From contig JAFDYV010000003.1 in the NCBI GenBank assembly GCA_018267275.1, positions 310,001 to 374,000 of the forward strand: a stretch of 64,000 nucleotides of DNA, given 5' to 3'. Shown here piece by piece: positions 17,638-26,895 of the stretch; position 1 is the first letter of the stretch; each line of letters begins with the position of its first letter. The position numbers were made by a program, and so were the translations under genes. The notes beneath the pieces are model-generated. The model searched no databases. It was not told the origin of the DNA and was given only the letters and a program-made list of their open reading frames with translations. Source of the DNA: Bacteroidota bacterium (GTDB taxonomy: Bacteria; Bacteroidota; Bacteroidia; Cytophagales; Cyclobacteriaceae).

Positions 17638-17829
17638 TTTCTGCTGAATTAAAGTAACAAGTTAGCGAATTTGGTGAGTACTCTGGAACAAATGAATTAA
17701 TTTTACTTAGTACTGCGAAGGTCAGTTGAAATAAGCTCTCGCACAAACAAACTTTGATTCGTTTTTACTTTGGATTCATAAAACCTGACCGATGTAGTAA
17801 TGTAAACGATTTCGAGATTAAGGTGTAGA

Positions 17830-18897
17830 ATGAAAAAAAGCGTTTTCGTCTGTGCTTTGGTGATATTGTGCGGTGCCTGTTCGAAAAAAGAGGAGGTAAC
17901 GCCATCTACCCGTACATACAGAATGGGTTTTCAAAATTCCGCCCCTCGGTTTGACGACATCAATCTTTTTCTTCGCTCATTAGATATCTGGACCCAGCGG
18001 GCCGATGCCGCTATGATTACTACCGAACCACCGTGGGCAAAATTACTAGCGGGTGAAAGTCCGGTGAAATATGCGATCGATAACTATAAAGGTCTCGTTG
18101 ATTATTATCGAAGTAAAAATCTCAAGTTGTGGATTTATCTCGATCCGCAAAATGGATTGGAGCGTACGCAAGATGCAGCCGAGTTGGTAGCTGCCGGCAA
18201 AAGCATTGCTCAACCAGAAATACAAAAAATATTTAGATGTTTTGCCATTGTAATGGATAGTCTTTACAAGCCCGAACATCTAGGTTTAGCCTTAGAAACC
18301 AACTTGATACGAGGTGCAACTACGGCTACCATCTACAACGGTGTTGTCAAAGCAGCGAATGATGCTGCCGCAGATATCAAGGCAAGAAAATCATCTGCGA
18401 AATTGAGTGTTAGCGTGCAGGCTGATTTTGCTTGGGGAAAACTTCAGGGTACAAACTATCAGGGCATTAACAAGGATTATATTGACTTTCCTTTCATCGA
18501 AGAACTTGGCATTTCTTCTTATCCTTATTTAGCATTTGATAAGCCCTCGGATATTCCAGTCGATTATTATTCTCGTTTGACGGAAGGAAAAAATCTATCG
18601 GTTTTCATTTCTGAAGGCGGTTGGGCATCACAGTCTGTCACCTCGCCTGCCCGCGTCTTTAGTAGTTCTCCTCAAGCGCAGGCAGATTATATCTCTCATC
18701 ACGCCAGTCTTTTAGACCGCGCCAATGCTACAGCCGTGTTTCAACTACTTTTTACTGATGTGGACCTCGCAGCTATCCCAACCAACGTGTCACCTAACAT
18801 TCTTTTGTTTACCACGATTGGAATGGTCGATACGCAGTTTCAACCAAAGCCAGCATTGGCTATCTGGGACAAACTGTTTGCGAGACCTCTGAAGTAG
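17830..18897 (+). CDS. lipoprotein, possible clan GH-A glycoside hydrolase-like TIM barrel
   Basis: A 355-residue lipoprotein: the signal ends in the lipobox LCGAC, with acylated Cys at residue 18, followed by SKKEE. The mature part resembles a (beta/alpha)8 hydrolase: early strand KLWIYLDPQNG, a Glu ending strand 4 in LGLALETNLIRG (acid/base position), and a Glu ending strand 7 in LSVFISEGGW (nucleophile position). Those two placements fit clan GH-A, near GH53-like folds, but no specific family was recognised. A late FQLLFTDVDLA strand fits the barrel. It is a single gene between divergent and convergent neighbours. Confidence 0.62.
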   Translation: MKKSVFVCALVILCGACSKKEEVTPSTRTYRMGFQNSAPRFDDINLFLRSLDIWTQRADAAMITTEPPWAKLLAGESPVKYAIDNYKGLVDYYRSKNLKLWIYLDPQNGLERTQDAAELVAAGKSIAQPEIQKIFRCFAIVMDSLYKPEHLGLALETNLIRGATTATIYNGVVKAANDAAADIKARKSSAKLSVSVQADFAWGKLQGTNYQGINKDYIDFPFIEELGISSYPYLAFDKPSDIPVDYYSRLTEGKNLSVFISEGGWASQSVTSPARVFSSSPQAQADYISHHASLLDRANATAVFQLLFTDVDLAAIPTNVSPNILLFTTIGMVDTQFQPKPALAIWDKLFARPLK

Positions 18898-18994
18898 AAA
18901 CATTATTTTGCAAGTATCGGCAAGAAAGCCCTTTTTAGCCAAAAAAGTGATATTCATACTTGACAAATCCGGAAACGGATTCCGAATTTGTCAA

Positions 18995-20245
18995 CTACAC
19001 CAAATACTCAAACAAATTTTCATTCTGGTTTATCTCGGTGTAGTTGAGTTTGAATTGCATCATGCGCGTAATCAGCGACTCGTAGTCTTCGCGGGATTTC
19101 AGCTCGATGCCGATCAAAGCCGGGCCGGTTTCTTTGTTATGCTTTTGTATGAACTCAAAACGCACAATGTCATCGGTAGGGCCGAGGATGTGATTCACAA
19201 ATTCTTTCAACGCACCAGGCCGTTGGGCAAAGCGAACAATAAAGTAATGCTTCAGCCCTTCATACAACAGCGAACGCTCCTTGATTTCCTGCATCCGGTC
19301 GATGTCGTTATTGCCGCCACTCAATACGCACACCACGCGCTTGCCTTTGAGGTGATCAGCGTATTGGTCGAGAGCGGCAATGGTGAGCGCACCTGCTGGT
19401 TCGGCTACAATCGCATCTTCATTATAAAGTTGTAAAATGGTGGAACTCACTTTTCCCTCAGGCACCAGTAACATATCGCTGATGGTGTCCTTACAAATTT
19501 CAAATGTTAAGTCGCCTACTTTTTTTACCGAAGCGCCATCAACAAAGCGTTGTATTTTTTCCAACACCACGGGCTTACCCGCTTTCAGTGCTTCTTTCAT
19601 GGAAGGTGCGCCTGTGGGTTCTACACCGACTATTTTTGTGTTGGGGGAATACGTTTTGAAATAATGTGACATACCTGCGCACAAACCACCACCGCCCACG
19701 GGTACAAACAAGTAATCAATTTCCGATTGCTCGTCCAATACTTCTTTCGCCACCGTACCTTGCCCTTCAATGGTTTTGATATGGTCGAAGGGCGGAATGA
19801 ACGTTTTATTATTCTCTTCCGTAAACTTCAATGCATGAGTCTGGCATTCATCAAACGTATCGCCAATCAGCACAATCTCTACCAACCCACTGCCAAACAT
19901 TTTCACTTGGTTGATTTTTTGTTTGGGTGTGATGGCCGGCATGTAAATCACGCCTTTTATGTTGAGTAGCTTGCACGACAGTGCTACACCTTGGGCATGG
20001 TTGCCCGCACTGGCACAAACTACGCCTCGCTGCCGCTGCTCTTCACTCAGGCTCTGAATCAAATTATACGCCCCACGAATTTTATATGAGCGCACTACCT
20101 GTAAATCTTCACGCTTCAAATACACTTCACACCCAAACCTTTCCGACAGCTTACGATGAAACTGCAACGGAGTTTTGAGCACAATGTTTTTCAACACCAA
20201 GTGTGCTCGGTGAATGTCGATATCGTGTGTGAGGGTAGTTACCAT
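18995..20245 (-). CDS. ilvA: threonine ammonia-lyase (threonine deaminase)
   Basis: IlvA converts threonine to 2-oxobutanoate, the committed step to isoleucine. The 416-residue protein starts at the ATG at 20245; a TTG at 20311 in the same frame lies inside the intergenic palindrome and is not favoured. The PLP lysine is in VRSYKIRGAYN, the phosphate-binding glycine loop is VPVGGGGLCAGM, and ACT-like regulatory sequence forms the C-terminal about 90 residues. It is the last gene of the ilv operon. Isoleucine feedback control is likely from the ACT-like end. Confidence 0.93.
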   Translation of the reverse strand: MVTTLTHDIDIHRAHLVLKNIVLKTPLQFHRKLSERFGCEVYLKREDLQVVRSYKIRGAYNLIQSLSEEQRQRGVVCASAGNHAQGVALSCKLLNIKGVIYMPAITPKQKINQVKMFGSGLVEIVLIGDTFDECQTHALKFTEENNKTFIPPFDHIKTIEGQGTVAKEVLDEQSEIDYLFVPVGGGGLCAGMSHYFKTYSPNTKIVGVEPTGAPSMKEALKAGKPVVLEKIQRFVDGASVKKVGDLTFEICKDTISDMLLVPEGKVSSTILQLYNEDAIVAEPAGALTIAALDQYADHLKGKRVVCVLSGGNNDIDRMQEIKERSLLYEGLKHYFIVRFAQRPGALKEFVNHILGPTDDIVRFEFIQKHNKETGPALIGIELKSREDYESLITRMMQFKLNYTEINQNENLFEYLV

Positions 20246-20257
20246 TTTGTATTTAAG

Positions 20258-20320
20258 AGTAGGCAGTAGCCAGTTGGCAGTCTGCAGTCCTTGCCTACTG
20301 CTTACTGCCAACTGCCTACT
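20258..20320. repeat. imperfect inverted repeat between ilvC and ilvA
   Basis: The left side contains AGTAGGCAGT (20258-20267) and AGTTGGCAGT (20272-20281). The right arm ACTGCCAACTGCCTACT (20304-20320) can pair with them, allowing for a seven-base insertion. It overlaps the ilvC stop codon. It may be a processing hairpin, a transcription pause or a mobile intergenic palindrome. Confidence 0.5.
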
Positions 20321-21389
20321 AGTTTATCATGCTCGCCTCCACCTTCTCCTTCTCCGGCCTCAATGCACGTACCGCAGCACCCGCTTGCCACAATTCACTT
20401 TCGCGAAGCTCTTTCAGTTCTTCGGCCAACTTCTCGCGATAGTCAGGCTTGCTGCAAGTGTCGATGGTGCGCTTAGCTTCCGCCCCGCTCGCCACGCTTT
20501 CATACAGTTCTTTGAATACCGGCAGTGTAGCCGCTTTGAATTTCTTTTTCCAATCCAACGCACCGCGTTGTGCCGTGGTCGAGCAGTTGGCATACATCCA
20601 ATCCATGCCATTCTCGGCTACCAGCGGCATCAAGCTTTGGGTTAATTCTTCCACTGTTTCGTTGAATGCTTCCGATGGTGAATGCCCTTTCGAGCGAAGC
20701 ACTTCATATTGCGCTTCAAATATTCCCGCAATGGCACCCATCAGCGTGCCGCGCTCGCCTGTCAGATCTGAGTAAACTTCTTTCTTGAAATCCGTCTCAA
20801 ACAAATAGCCCGAGCCCACACCAATACCCAACGCAATCGCGCGCTGCTTCGCTTTGCCCGTAGCATCTTGAAACACAGCGTAGCTGCTGTTGATGCCTTT
20901 GCCTTGCAAAAACAATCTGCGCACTGATGTGCCGGAACCTTTCGGTGCCGCCAAAATCACGTCCACGTCTGCAGGCGGAATAATGCCCGTTTGCTCTTTA
21001 AATGTAATTCCAAACCCGTGCGAAAAATACAGCGCCTTACCTTTTGTTAAGTGCGGCTTGATGGTTGGCCACGTAGCAATCTGTCCCGCATCGCTCATCA
21101 AAAACTGAATAATTGTTCCGCGCTTGGCCGCCTCTTCCACATCAAACAGCGTTTCGCCCGGAACCCAACCGTGTGCAATCGCCTTGTCCCACGTCTTACT
21201 ACCCTTGCGCTGCCCGACAATCACGTTAAAACCATTGTCGCGCAAGTTCAGCGACTGCGCAGGGCCTTGCACACCGTACCCAATGATAGCGATGGTCTCA
21301 TCACGCAAAAAGTCCAGCGCTTTTTCCATCGGAAACTCTTCGCGCGTCACCACTTCCTCTATCGTTCCTCCAAAATTAATCTTAGCCAT
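20319..21389 (-). CDS. ilvC: ketol-acid reductoisomerase (NADP+)
   Basis: IlvC isomerises and reduces acetohydroxy acids to dihydroxy acids with NADPH and Mg2+. The 356-residue protein has the Rossmann motif IAIIGYGVQGPAQSLNLRDNG (about 33-53), the cofactor loop GQRKGSKTWDKA, the conserved AAPKGSGTSVRR and the knotted C-terminal domain with Mg2+ ligands in SDLTGERGTLMGAI and in the NETVEELTQ segment. The acidic/Lys-rich end is typical of Bacteroidota enzymes. It lies between ilvN and ilvA in the operon. Confidence 0.95.
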   Translation of the reverse strand: MAKINFGGTIEEVVTREEFPMEKALDFLRDETIAIIGYGVQGPAQSLNLRDNGFNVIVGQRKGSKTWDKAIAHGWVPGETLFDVEEAAKRGTIIQFLMSDAGQIATWPTIKPHLTKGKALYFSHGFGITFKEQTGIIPPADVDVILAAPKGSGTSVRRLFLQGKGINSSYAVFQDATGKAKQRAIALGIGVGSGYLFETDFKKEVYSDLTGERGTLMGAIAGIFEAQYEVLRSKGHSPSEAFNETVEELTQSLMPLVAENGMDWMYANCSTTAQRGALDWKKKFKAATLPVFKELYESVASGAEAKRTIDTCSKPDYREKLAEELKELRESELWQAGAAVRALRPEKEKVEASMIN

Positions 21390-21456
21390 ATTAGTTGTTG
21401 TTAGGTTTTAGTTATTCGTTTTTAATAAAGTTCAAAGCTCAAAAGTTGAAAGCCTA

Positions 21457-21509
21457 AAGTTGAAAGCTAAAAGTAGTGAGCCAAACTTTCTACTTTTAGC
21501 TTTGAACTT
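21457..21509. repeat. hairpin between ilvN and ilvC
   Basis: Arms AAGTTGAAAGCTAAAAGTAG (21457-21476) and CTACTTTTAGCTTTGAACTT (21490-21509) pair at 19 of 20 positions across a 13-base loop. The gap also has related words (AAGTTCAAAGCTC). There is no T-run, so it is probably a processing stem or a dispersed palindrome rather than a terminator. Confidence 0.6.
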
Positions 21510-21514
21510 TCAGT

Positions 21515-21805
21515 TTAATCCACATCCACAATCCTCTCACTCAATTCATAATACAAATGACTCCCCTCATGCGCCCGCACCATCTCCACTTCAATTAGTT
21601 TTTCCAACTGCGCTGATACTTTCTCAATCATATCCGGAGTAGTAAACAACAGCATAATCACACCACCCCTGCGAAAATCATTTTCATTTTCATGCGCCAT
21701 CAATTTCTTGATGCGAACCCGCCTGCGGTTCAGAACATTAATAATCCTGTTCAACACAGAAAAATTATTATCGGCCGCTACCTCCAATGTGAAATCTTGT
21801 TTCAT
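21515..21805 (-). CDS. ilvN: acetolactate synthase small (regulatory) subunit
   Basis: A 96-residue single-ACT-domain subunit (KQDFTLEVAADNNFSVLNRIINVLNRRRVRIKKLMAHENEN), comparable to short IlvN/IlvM proteins, that binds the catalytic IlvB and makes it sensitive to valine-type feedback. The conserved N-terminal ACT pattern is clear, while the second half is shorter than in IlvH. It lies 67 bp after ilvB and precedes ilvC in the operon. Confidence 0.88.
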   Translation of the reverse strand: MKQDFTLEVAADNNFSVLNRIINVLNRRRVRIKKLMAHENENDFRRGGVIMLLFTTPDMIEKVSAQLEKLIEVEMVRAHEGSHLYYELSERIVDVD

Positions 21806-21826
21806 AAAACTCGTTGTTCGTTCTTA

Positions 21827-21866
21827 GTTATTGGTTGTTTGTGACGGATCACCAACAACGAATAAC
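21827..21866. repeat. hairpin between ilvB and ilvN
   Basis: Arms GTTATTGGTTGTTTGTGA (21827-21844) and TCACCAACAACGAATAAC (21849-21866) pair at 16 of 18 positions across a 4-base loop. The same sequence family recurs at 1250-1272 on the other strand. Confidence 0.55.
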
Positions 21867-21872
21867 CAACAA

Positions 21873-23621
21873 CTATTTTTTCGGTATTTCCAAAATCACC
21901 TCCGCCACTCCCGCACCTGCCGGCACCATCGGGAACACATTGTCTTCTTTCTCTACCACCACTTCCAAAAAATATGCGGTCGGTGACGCCAACATCTTCT
22001 TCAATTCCCTTTCCAAATCTTTTTGCTCCGTTACTTTACAAGCCTTGATGCGGTACGCCTCCGCTATCTTCACAAAATCCGGGTTGTCCATCTCGGTAAA
22101 GGAGTAGCGCTTGCCGTGGAAAAGCTGCTGCCACTGGCGCACCATCCCTAAGAAATTATTGTTCAGTACCAATATTTTCACGGGGATATTGTATTGCATA
22201 ATCGTACCGAGTTCTTGCATCGTCATCTGGTAGCCGCCATCGCCAATGATGGCAATCACCTGCTGAGCTGGCGAAGCCACTTTTGCGCCCATCGCAGCCG
22301 GCAATGCAAAGCCCATTGTGCCAGCGCCACCTGACGTTATGTTGGTGCGCGGATTTTTGTATTTGTAGTAGCGCGATGTCACCATTTGATGCTGACCGAC
22401 ATCGGTAACGACCACAGCTTCGCCATTCGTTAATTCAGAAAGCATGTGAACCACCTCGGCCATTTTCAGACTGTTGGTGTTTTTGATTTCTTTCTCCACC
22501 ACTTTTTCAAACTCTTCTTGGTTCAATGCTTTGAAGCTGTCAATCCATTCGGGGTAGCGATTAGACTTGCATTGTCGTATCAATTCAGCGAGCGCCTCTT
22601 TCGCATCGGCATGAACGGAAACTTCTGCTTTGATAATTTTATTTATCTCTGCTTTGTCGATGTCGATGTGAATTACGCGCGCTTGCTTGGCATACTTGCT
22701 CACGTTGCCCGTCACGCGGTCATCGAAACGCATGCCGATGGCAATCAACACATCACACTGATTCGTATTTACATTGGGGCCGTAGTTACCGTGCATGCCC
22801 AAGTAGCCAACATAGTTCGGGTGATTGGTCGGAAATCCGCCCAAGCCGAGTAACGTACTTGCCACAGGTATCCCCGTCTTCTCCGAAAAAGCCATCAACT
22901 CTTCACTCGCCCTGGATAACAAAATTCCTTGTCCTGCCAAAATGTACGGCCGCTTTGCCTGGTTGATGAGCGCAGCTGCCGCTTCTATCTGCGCGGGTTG
23001 CAAAACAGGTTTCGGCTTGTACGTTCTGACGGTTTGGCACGGTTGGTATTCAAACTCCTCAATCAATTCGTTTTGTGCATTTTTGGTAATGTCCACCAGC
23101 ACTGGGCCTGGTCTGCCGCTTGCAGCGATGTAAAACGCTTTTGCGATAGCAGGCGCAATGTCTTTTGCTTCTGTCACTTGAACGTTCCATTTTGTAACCG
23201 GAATAGTTGTGTTGACCACATCAGTTTCTTGAAATGCATCCGTGCCCAACAAGTGCGCAAACACCTGGCCAGTAATACACACAATTGGGGTAGAATCAAT
23301 CAATGCATCCGACAGGCCAGTTACCAAGTTAGTCGCACCTGGGCCAGACGTAGCAAACACAACTCCGGTTTTTCCAGAGACACGTGCATAACCTTGGGCT
23401 GCATGAATCGCACCTTGCTCGTGGCGTACCAACAAGTGCGTGAGTTTATCGGCATAGTGATAGAGCGCATCGTACACAGGCATAATCGCACCACCCGGGT
23501 AACCGAAAATGTGTTGTACTTTCTCTTCTACCAAGCAACGAAGCAACACCTCCGATCCCGTGATTTTCACGGCAGTCTTCACTTCAACTTCTTCCCGTTT
23601 TTCAACCTCGGTTGCTAACAT
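21873..23621 (-). CDS. ilvB: acetolactate synthase large subunit
   Basis: IlvB condenses pyruvate with a second 2-oxo acid, using thiamine diphosphate and FAD. The 582-residue protein shows the activating Glu in VRHEQGAIHAAQGYARVSG, the Mg-ThDP motif starting at GDGGYQMTMQEL and ending near NNNFLGMVRQWQ, and the central FAD region. The highly conserved VFGYPGGAIMPVYDAL appears near residue 38. It is the third gene of the operon, after ilvD, and its regulatory partner ilvN follows. Confidence 0.95.
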   Translation of the reverse strand: MLATEVEKREEVEVKTAVKITGSEVLLRCLVEEKVQHIFGYPGGAIMPVYDALYHYADKLTHLLVRHEQGAIHAAQGYARVSGKTGVVFATSGPGATNLVTGLSDALIDSTPIVCITGQVFAHLLGTDAFQETDVVNTTIPVTKWNVQVTEAKDIAPAIAKAFYIAASGRPGPVLVDITKNAQNELIEEFEYQPCQTVRTYKPKPVLQPAQIEAAAALINQAKRPYILAGQGILLSRASEELMAFSEKTGIPVASTLLGLGGFPTNHPNYVGYLGMHGNYGPNVNTNQCDVLIAIGMRFDDRVTGNVSKYAKQARVIHIDIDKAEINKIIKAEVSVHADAKEALAELIRQCKSNRYPEWIDSFKALNQEEFEKVVEKEIKNTNSLKMAEVVHMLSELTNGEAVVVTDVGQHQMVTSRYYKYKNPRTNITSGGAGTMGFALPAAMGAKVASPAQQVIAIIGDGGYQMTMQELGTIMQYNIPVKILVLNNNFLGMVRQWQQLFHGKRYSFTEMDNPDFVKIAEAYRIKACKVTEQKDLERELKKMLASPTAYFLEVVVEKEDNVFPMVPAGAGVAEVILEIPKK

Positions 23622-23709
23622 TGTCTTTTGTTTTTTGTTCTTTCATTTAGGTCCACAGGCTACAAGCCTCAAGCTGCTCAGCGCGCTGCTAACTATTTCC
23701 TGCCTACTT

Positions 23710-23737
23710 GTCCTCCGAAGCCTTGGCGAAGGAGGAC
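23710..23737. repeat. short hairpin between ilvD and ilvB
   Basis: GTCCTCC (23710-23716) and GGAGGAC (23731-23737) pair exactly, with partial pairing inside. The sequence resembles a palindromic intergenic element seen in other Bacteroidota; the rest of the 122-bp spacer holds no gene. Confidence 0.45.
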
Positions 23738-23743
23738 TTTTCA

Positions 23744-25423
23744 CTAATCCTCGTCCGTCACACATCCCTCCGCTGCAGTCTTCACCAACTTCGCATATTT
23801 GTATAGAACACCGCTGCTCACGCGCAACTTCGGTGCTTTGTATTGCGAGCGCCTAATTGCCAACGTTTTTTCATCGACCAACAAATTGATTTGATGTTTC
23901 TTCACGTCAATCTCAATCCAGTCGCCATCTTCTACCAAACCAATTAATCCACCTTCAAACGCCTCAGGCGTAATGTGCCCAATCACAAATCCGTGCGAAC
24001 CACCGCTGAACCGCCCATCGGTGATCAACGCCACCGATTTTCCCAAACCCGAACCCATAATCAAACTGGTGGGCTTCAACATCTCGGGCATGCCCGGTGC
24101 GCCTTTTGGCCCTACATAGCGAATGACCACCACATCGCCTTCTTTTATCTTTCCTGACTTCACCCCTTCCACTACTTCAAATTCACCATTGAAAACGCGT
24201 GCAGTTCCTTTAAATCGCTCACCTTCTTTGCCAGTAATTTTTGCTACCGAACCTTTTTCAGCAAGATTTCCATATAAGATTTGAATATGACCTGTCTTTT
24301 TTAGTGGCCTATCCATTGGCACAATGACGTCTTGTTTTTCGAAATCCAAGTCTTTGGCGTTGGCCACATTTTCGGCCAAGGTTTTGCCCGTTACCGTGAG
24401 GCAATCACCGTTCATCATTCCTTTTTGAATCAGATATTTTATCACCGAAGGCACACCACCAATTTTGTGCAACGCTTCCATCAAATATTTGCCACTCGGT
24501 TTCAAATCAGCAATCAACGGAGTTTTGTCAGAGATGCGTTGAAAATCTTCTTGCGTGATTTTAAGTCCCACGCTTTTTGCCATCGCAATCAAATGCAATA
24601 CGGCATTTGTAGAACCGCCCAACACCATAACAATCGTGATGGCGTTTTCAAAGGCCTTCATCGTCATAATGTCGCGGGGCCTTAAATCTTTTTCCAATAA
24701 CAAGCGAATCGCTTTGCCCGCTTCGATACACTCAGCCGATTTCTCTTTGCTCAAGGCAGGGTTGGAAGATGAATAAGGTAACGCCATGCCGAGTGCTTCT
24801 ATAGCAGAAGCCATCGTGTTGGCAGTGTACATGCCACCACATGCACCCGCGCCCGGACAAGAGTTTTGGATGATACCTTTAAAATCCTCTTCTGAAAGCT
24901 GGCCCTTGATTTTTTCTCCCAATGCTTCAAACGAAGAAATGATATTTAACTCTTTGCCTTTGTAATGGCCACCGGCAATCGTGCCTCCATACACCATTAT
25001 CGCAGGTCGATTCAATCTCCCCATCGCAATGAGTGAACCAGGCATATTCTTATCGCAACCCACCACGGCAATCAAGCCATCGTAATATTGTGCACCGCAG
25101 ACTGTTTCAATCGAATCGGCAATCACATCTCGACTCACCAAAGAATAGCGCATGCCTTCCGTACCGTTGGCAATGCCATCGCTTACGCCAATGGTGTGAA
25201 AAATCAGTCCTACCAATTCCTGATCCCACACGGCAGTCTTCACTTCTTTCGCCAACGCATTTAAGTGCATGTTGCACGTGTTGCCATCAAAGCCCGTACT
25301 CACAATTCCCACTTGCGCCTTTTTCAAATCATGCTCCGTCAAGCCAATGCCATACAACATCGCCTGTGAGGCTGGTAGTGTTGGGTCTTGGGTGATGGTG
25401 CGGCTGTATTTGTTTAGACTCAT
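23744..25423 (-). CDS. ilvD: dihydroxy-acid dehydratase
   Basis: IlvD dehydrates dihydroxy acids to 2-oxo acids using an iron-sulphur cluster. The 559-residue protein has the cluster cysteines in [24 protein letters not shown] and [17 protein letters not shown]. The catalytic region near the C-terminus reads [24 protein letters not shown]. The length is normal. It is the second gene of the operon, 96 bp after ilvE. Confidence 0.95.
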   Translation of the reverse strand: MSLNKYSRTITQDPTLPASQAMLYGIGLTEHDLKKAQVGIVSTGFDGNTCNMHLNALAKEVKTAVWDQELVGLIFHTIGVSDGIANGTEGMRYSLVSRDVIADSIETVCGAQYYDGLIAVVGCDKNMPGSLIAMGRLNRPAIMVYGGTIAGGHYKGKELNIISSFEALGEKIKGQLSEEDFKGIIQNSCPGAGACGGMYTANTMASAIEALGMALPYSSSNPALSKEKSAECIEAGKAIRLLLEKDLRPRDIMTMKAFENAITIVMVLGGSTNAVLHLIAMAKSVGLKITQEDFQRISDKTPLIADLKPSGKYLMEALHKIGGVPSVIKYLIQKGMMNGDCLTVTGKTLAENVANAKDLDFEKQDVIVPMDRPLKKTGHIQILYGNLAEKGSVAKITGKEGERFKGTARVFNGEFEVVEGVKSGKIKEGDVVVIRYVGPKGAPGMPEMLKPTSLIMGSGLGKSVALITDGRFSGGSHGFVIGHITPEAFEGGLIGLVEDGDWIEIDVKKHQINLLVDEKTLAIRRSQYKAPKLRVSSGVLYKYAKLVKTAAEGCVTDED

Positions 25424-25456
25424 CTTAATTTTTAGCTCTGGATTTTGATGTTCGAA

Positions 25457-25514
25457 GTTGGAGGCTAGACGTTGGAAGTTGGAAGCCTCTGACTTCCACC
25501 ATCTATCTTCTAAC
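25457..25514. repeat. imperfect palindrome between ilvE and ilvD
   Basis: A 23-base arm at 25457-25479 can pair with 25492-25514 at 18 of 23 positions across a 12-base loop. It contains repeated GTTGGAAG-type words related to the gap at 1314-1340. Confidence 0.35.
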
Positions 25515-25519
25515 CTCTT

Positions 25520-26410
25520 TTAAACGATGACATACGAATAACTCTTATCCAACACAATGTTCCGATACGTTTCGCGAATCAAATTGCTCATTGAATCTCT
25601 CCATGGTTTGCCCAGCGTTTGTCGTTCGATGGATTCGATCGCCACAATTTCGTTCATAGTGCTGCAGAAGAAGGCGCTATCCGCTTCGAATAATTCTTCG
25701 AGCCGGAAAAACTTTTCTTCTAGCGGAAGCTCCAACTCACGGCAGATGTCAATCACCGTCTTGCGCGTAATGCCGGGCAAAATGCTTTCGGTAGGTGGCG
25801 TGTACATCACACCGTCCTTCTCGTAGAAAAAATTCGCACCAGGTCCTTCGGCTACAAAGCCATTCAAGTCAAGCAGCAATCCATCATCAAAACCTCTTCG
25901 CTTGGCTTCGGTAGTTGCCAGAATAGAATTCACGTACAAGCCACACACTTTCGCTTCTACCGTTACAGCTTTCGGATTAGGTCGCTGAAAAGATGAAATG
26001 CAAACACGGGCGGGCTTCAACGTAGGGTGTTGCTCGCACGGCCAGGCGGTAATCATCACCGATACCTCGCTGGGCGAAGTGAGTGCCATATTGGGGCCGC
26101 AAAAAACTAGCGGGCGGATGTAGGCATTCGACAAATCATTTCTCTCGAGCACTTGATAGGTTAACTGTACCAATTCTTCCACACTATACTCCAGCGGAAT
26201 GCCCATGAGTTGACAACTTCTTTTCAATCGCTCATAGTGCGCGTACGCTTTGAAGAGTTTCACGCCATTGACAGTTTCATAACTGCGTATGCCTTCAAAT
26301 ACGCCATAGCCATAGTGCAGCGTTTGCCCGAATAAATCAGTCTTGGCATCAGCAGCTTTTACAAACTGCCCGTCTAAAAAAAGTACTGTGTCTTGGTGGT
26401 AGTAGTTCAT
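25520..26410 (-). CDS. ilvE: branched-chain amino acid aminotransferase
   Basis: A fold-type IV PLP aminotransferase of 296 residues that makes the final step to Val, Leu and Ile. The N-terminal signature FLDGQFVKAADAKTDLFGQTLHYGYGVFEGIRSYE is diagnostic. The PLP lysine is in TVEAKVCGLYVNSILATTEAKRRGFDDGLLLD, and EGPGANFFYEKDG and TESILPGITRKTV are the conserved loops. It is the first structural gene of the operon, 235 bp after the attenuator hairpin. Confidence 0.93.
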   Translation of the reverse strand: MNYYHQDTVLFLDGQFVKAADAKTDLFGQTLHYGYGVFEGIRSYETVNGVKLFKAYAHYERLKRSCQLMGIPLEYSVEELVQLTYQVLERNDLSNAYIRPLVFCGPNMALTSPSEVSVMITAWPCEQHPTLKPARVCISSFQRPNPKAVTVEAKVCGLYVNSILATTEAKRRGFDDGLLLDLNGFVAEGPGANFFYEKDGVMYTPPTESILPGITRKTVIDICRELELPLEEKFFRLEELFEADSAFFCSTMNEIVAIESIERQTLGKPWRDSMSNLIRETYRNIVLDKSYSYVIV

Positions 26411-26645
26411 GACTCTGATGATTTATCTAACTATTTTATTTCGTTGCTTTAATGTTCTCTTTCTAACTCGTTTTGATTTATGTGATTCTCCTGATTTCGC
26501 CTTCAGCTCATTTTTCTCTCATCATGTGAATCATAAAAATCATTCACTAATACATGTCACTAACTTTTGATCGTTGCTTCCAATTTCCTTTCAAAACTTC
26601 CATCACAGTAAACAATCGTTAGTATGTTACAATACGTATAAAATA

Positions 26646-26676
26646 AAACCGCCCCGATTTTGTGTCGAGGCGGTTT
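26646..26676 (-). terminator. ilv attenuator terminator
   Basis: On the minus strand a 12-bp stem forms from 26676-26665 (AAACCGCCTCGA) and 26657-26646 (TCGGGGCGGTTT) with one G-U pair, a 7-base loop and a following TTTTATTTTAT tract. The 14-base word at 26648-26661 is identical to 26700-26713 at the end of the leader peptide, so the leader copy can capture the 5' arm of this stem as an antiterminator. The remaining 235 bp to ilvE show no gene. Confidence 0.8.
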
Positions 26677-26697
26677 GAAAACAAAACAACAATATCG

Positions 26698-26790
26698 CTA
26701 CCGCCCCGATTTTCGGAGAATACCAATAATGACCAGCAGGCTAATCAATGAAGGCAATGTGGGTAATGATATTGTGGTTACGCGATTCAT
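26698..26790 (-). CDS. ilvL: ilv operon leader peptide (attenuator peptide)
   Basis: A 30-codon frame beginning with ATG at 26790 and ending with TAG at 26700-26698. Thirteen of 30 residues are Ile, Leu or Val (5 Ile, 6 Leu, 2 Val), including nine of eleven at residues 15-25 (LISLLVIIGIL). It ends RKSGR, encoded by the duplicated 14-base word that competes with the terminator. A ribosome stalled for Ile, Leu or Val would leave that word free to form the antiterminator. The gene has no clear ribosome-binding site, which is usual in Bacteroidota. The assignment rests on position, composition and the adjoining hairpins. Confidence 0.82.
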   Translation of the reverse strand: MNRVTTISLPTLPSLISLLVIIGILRKSGR

Positions 26791-26895
26791 CTATTTTGTA
26801 TTGCGTATTACAAGATTGCAGAAATAAAATTTGATTTTCAAAAGAATGGCAGGAAAAAGTTTTATAGAACAGAAATATTAACGAATGTTAGGTGG

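Noticed and set aside
18908..19435. A 175-codon plus-strand frame opposite ilvA
   Set aside because: It is antisense to a well-supported ilvA gene and has no recognisable motif.
22929..23618. A 229-codon plus-strand frame opposite ilvB
   Set aside because: It is antisense to ilvB, which has all its motifs; the product has a shadow-type composition.
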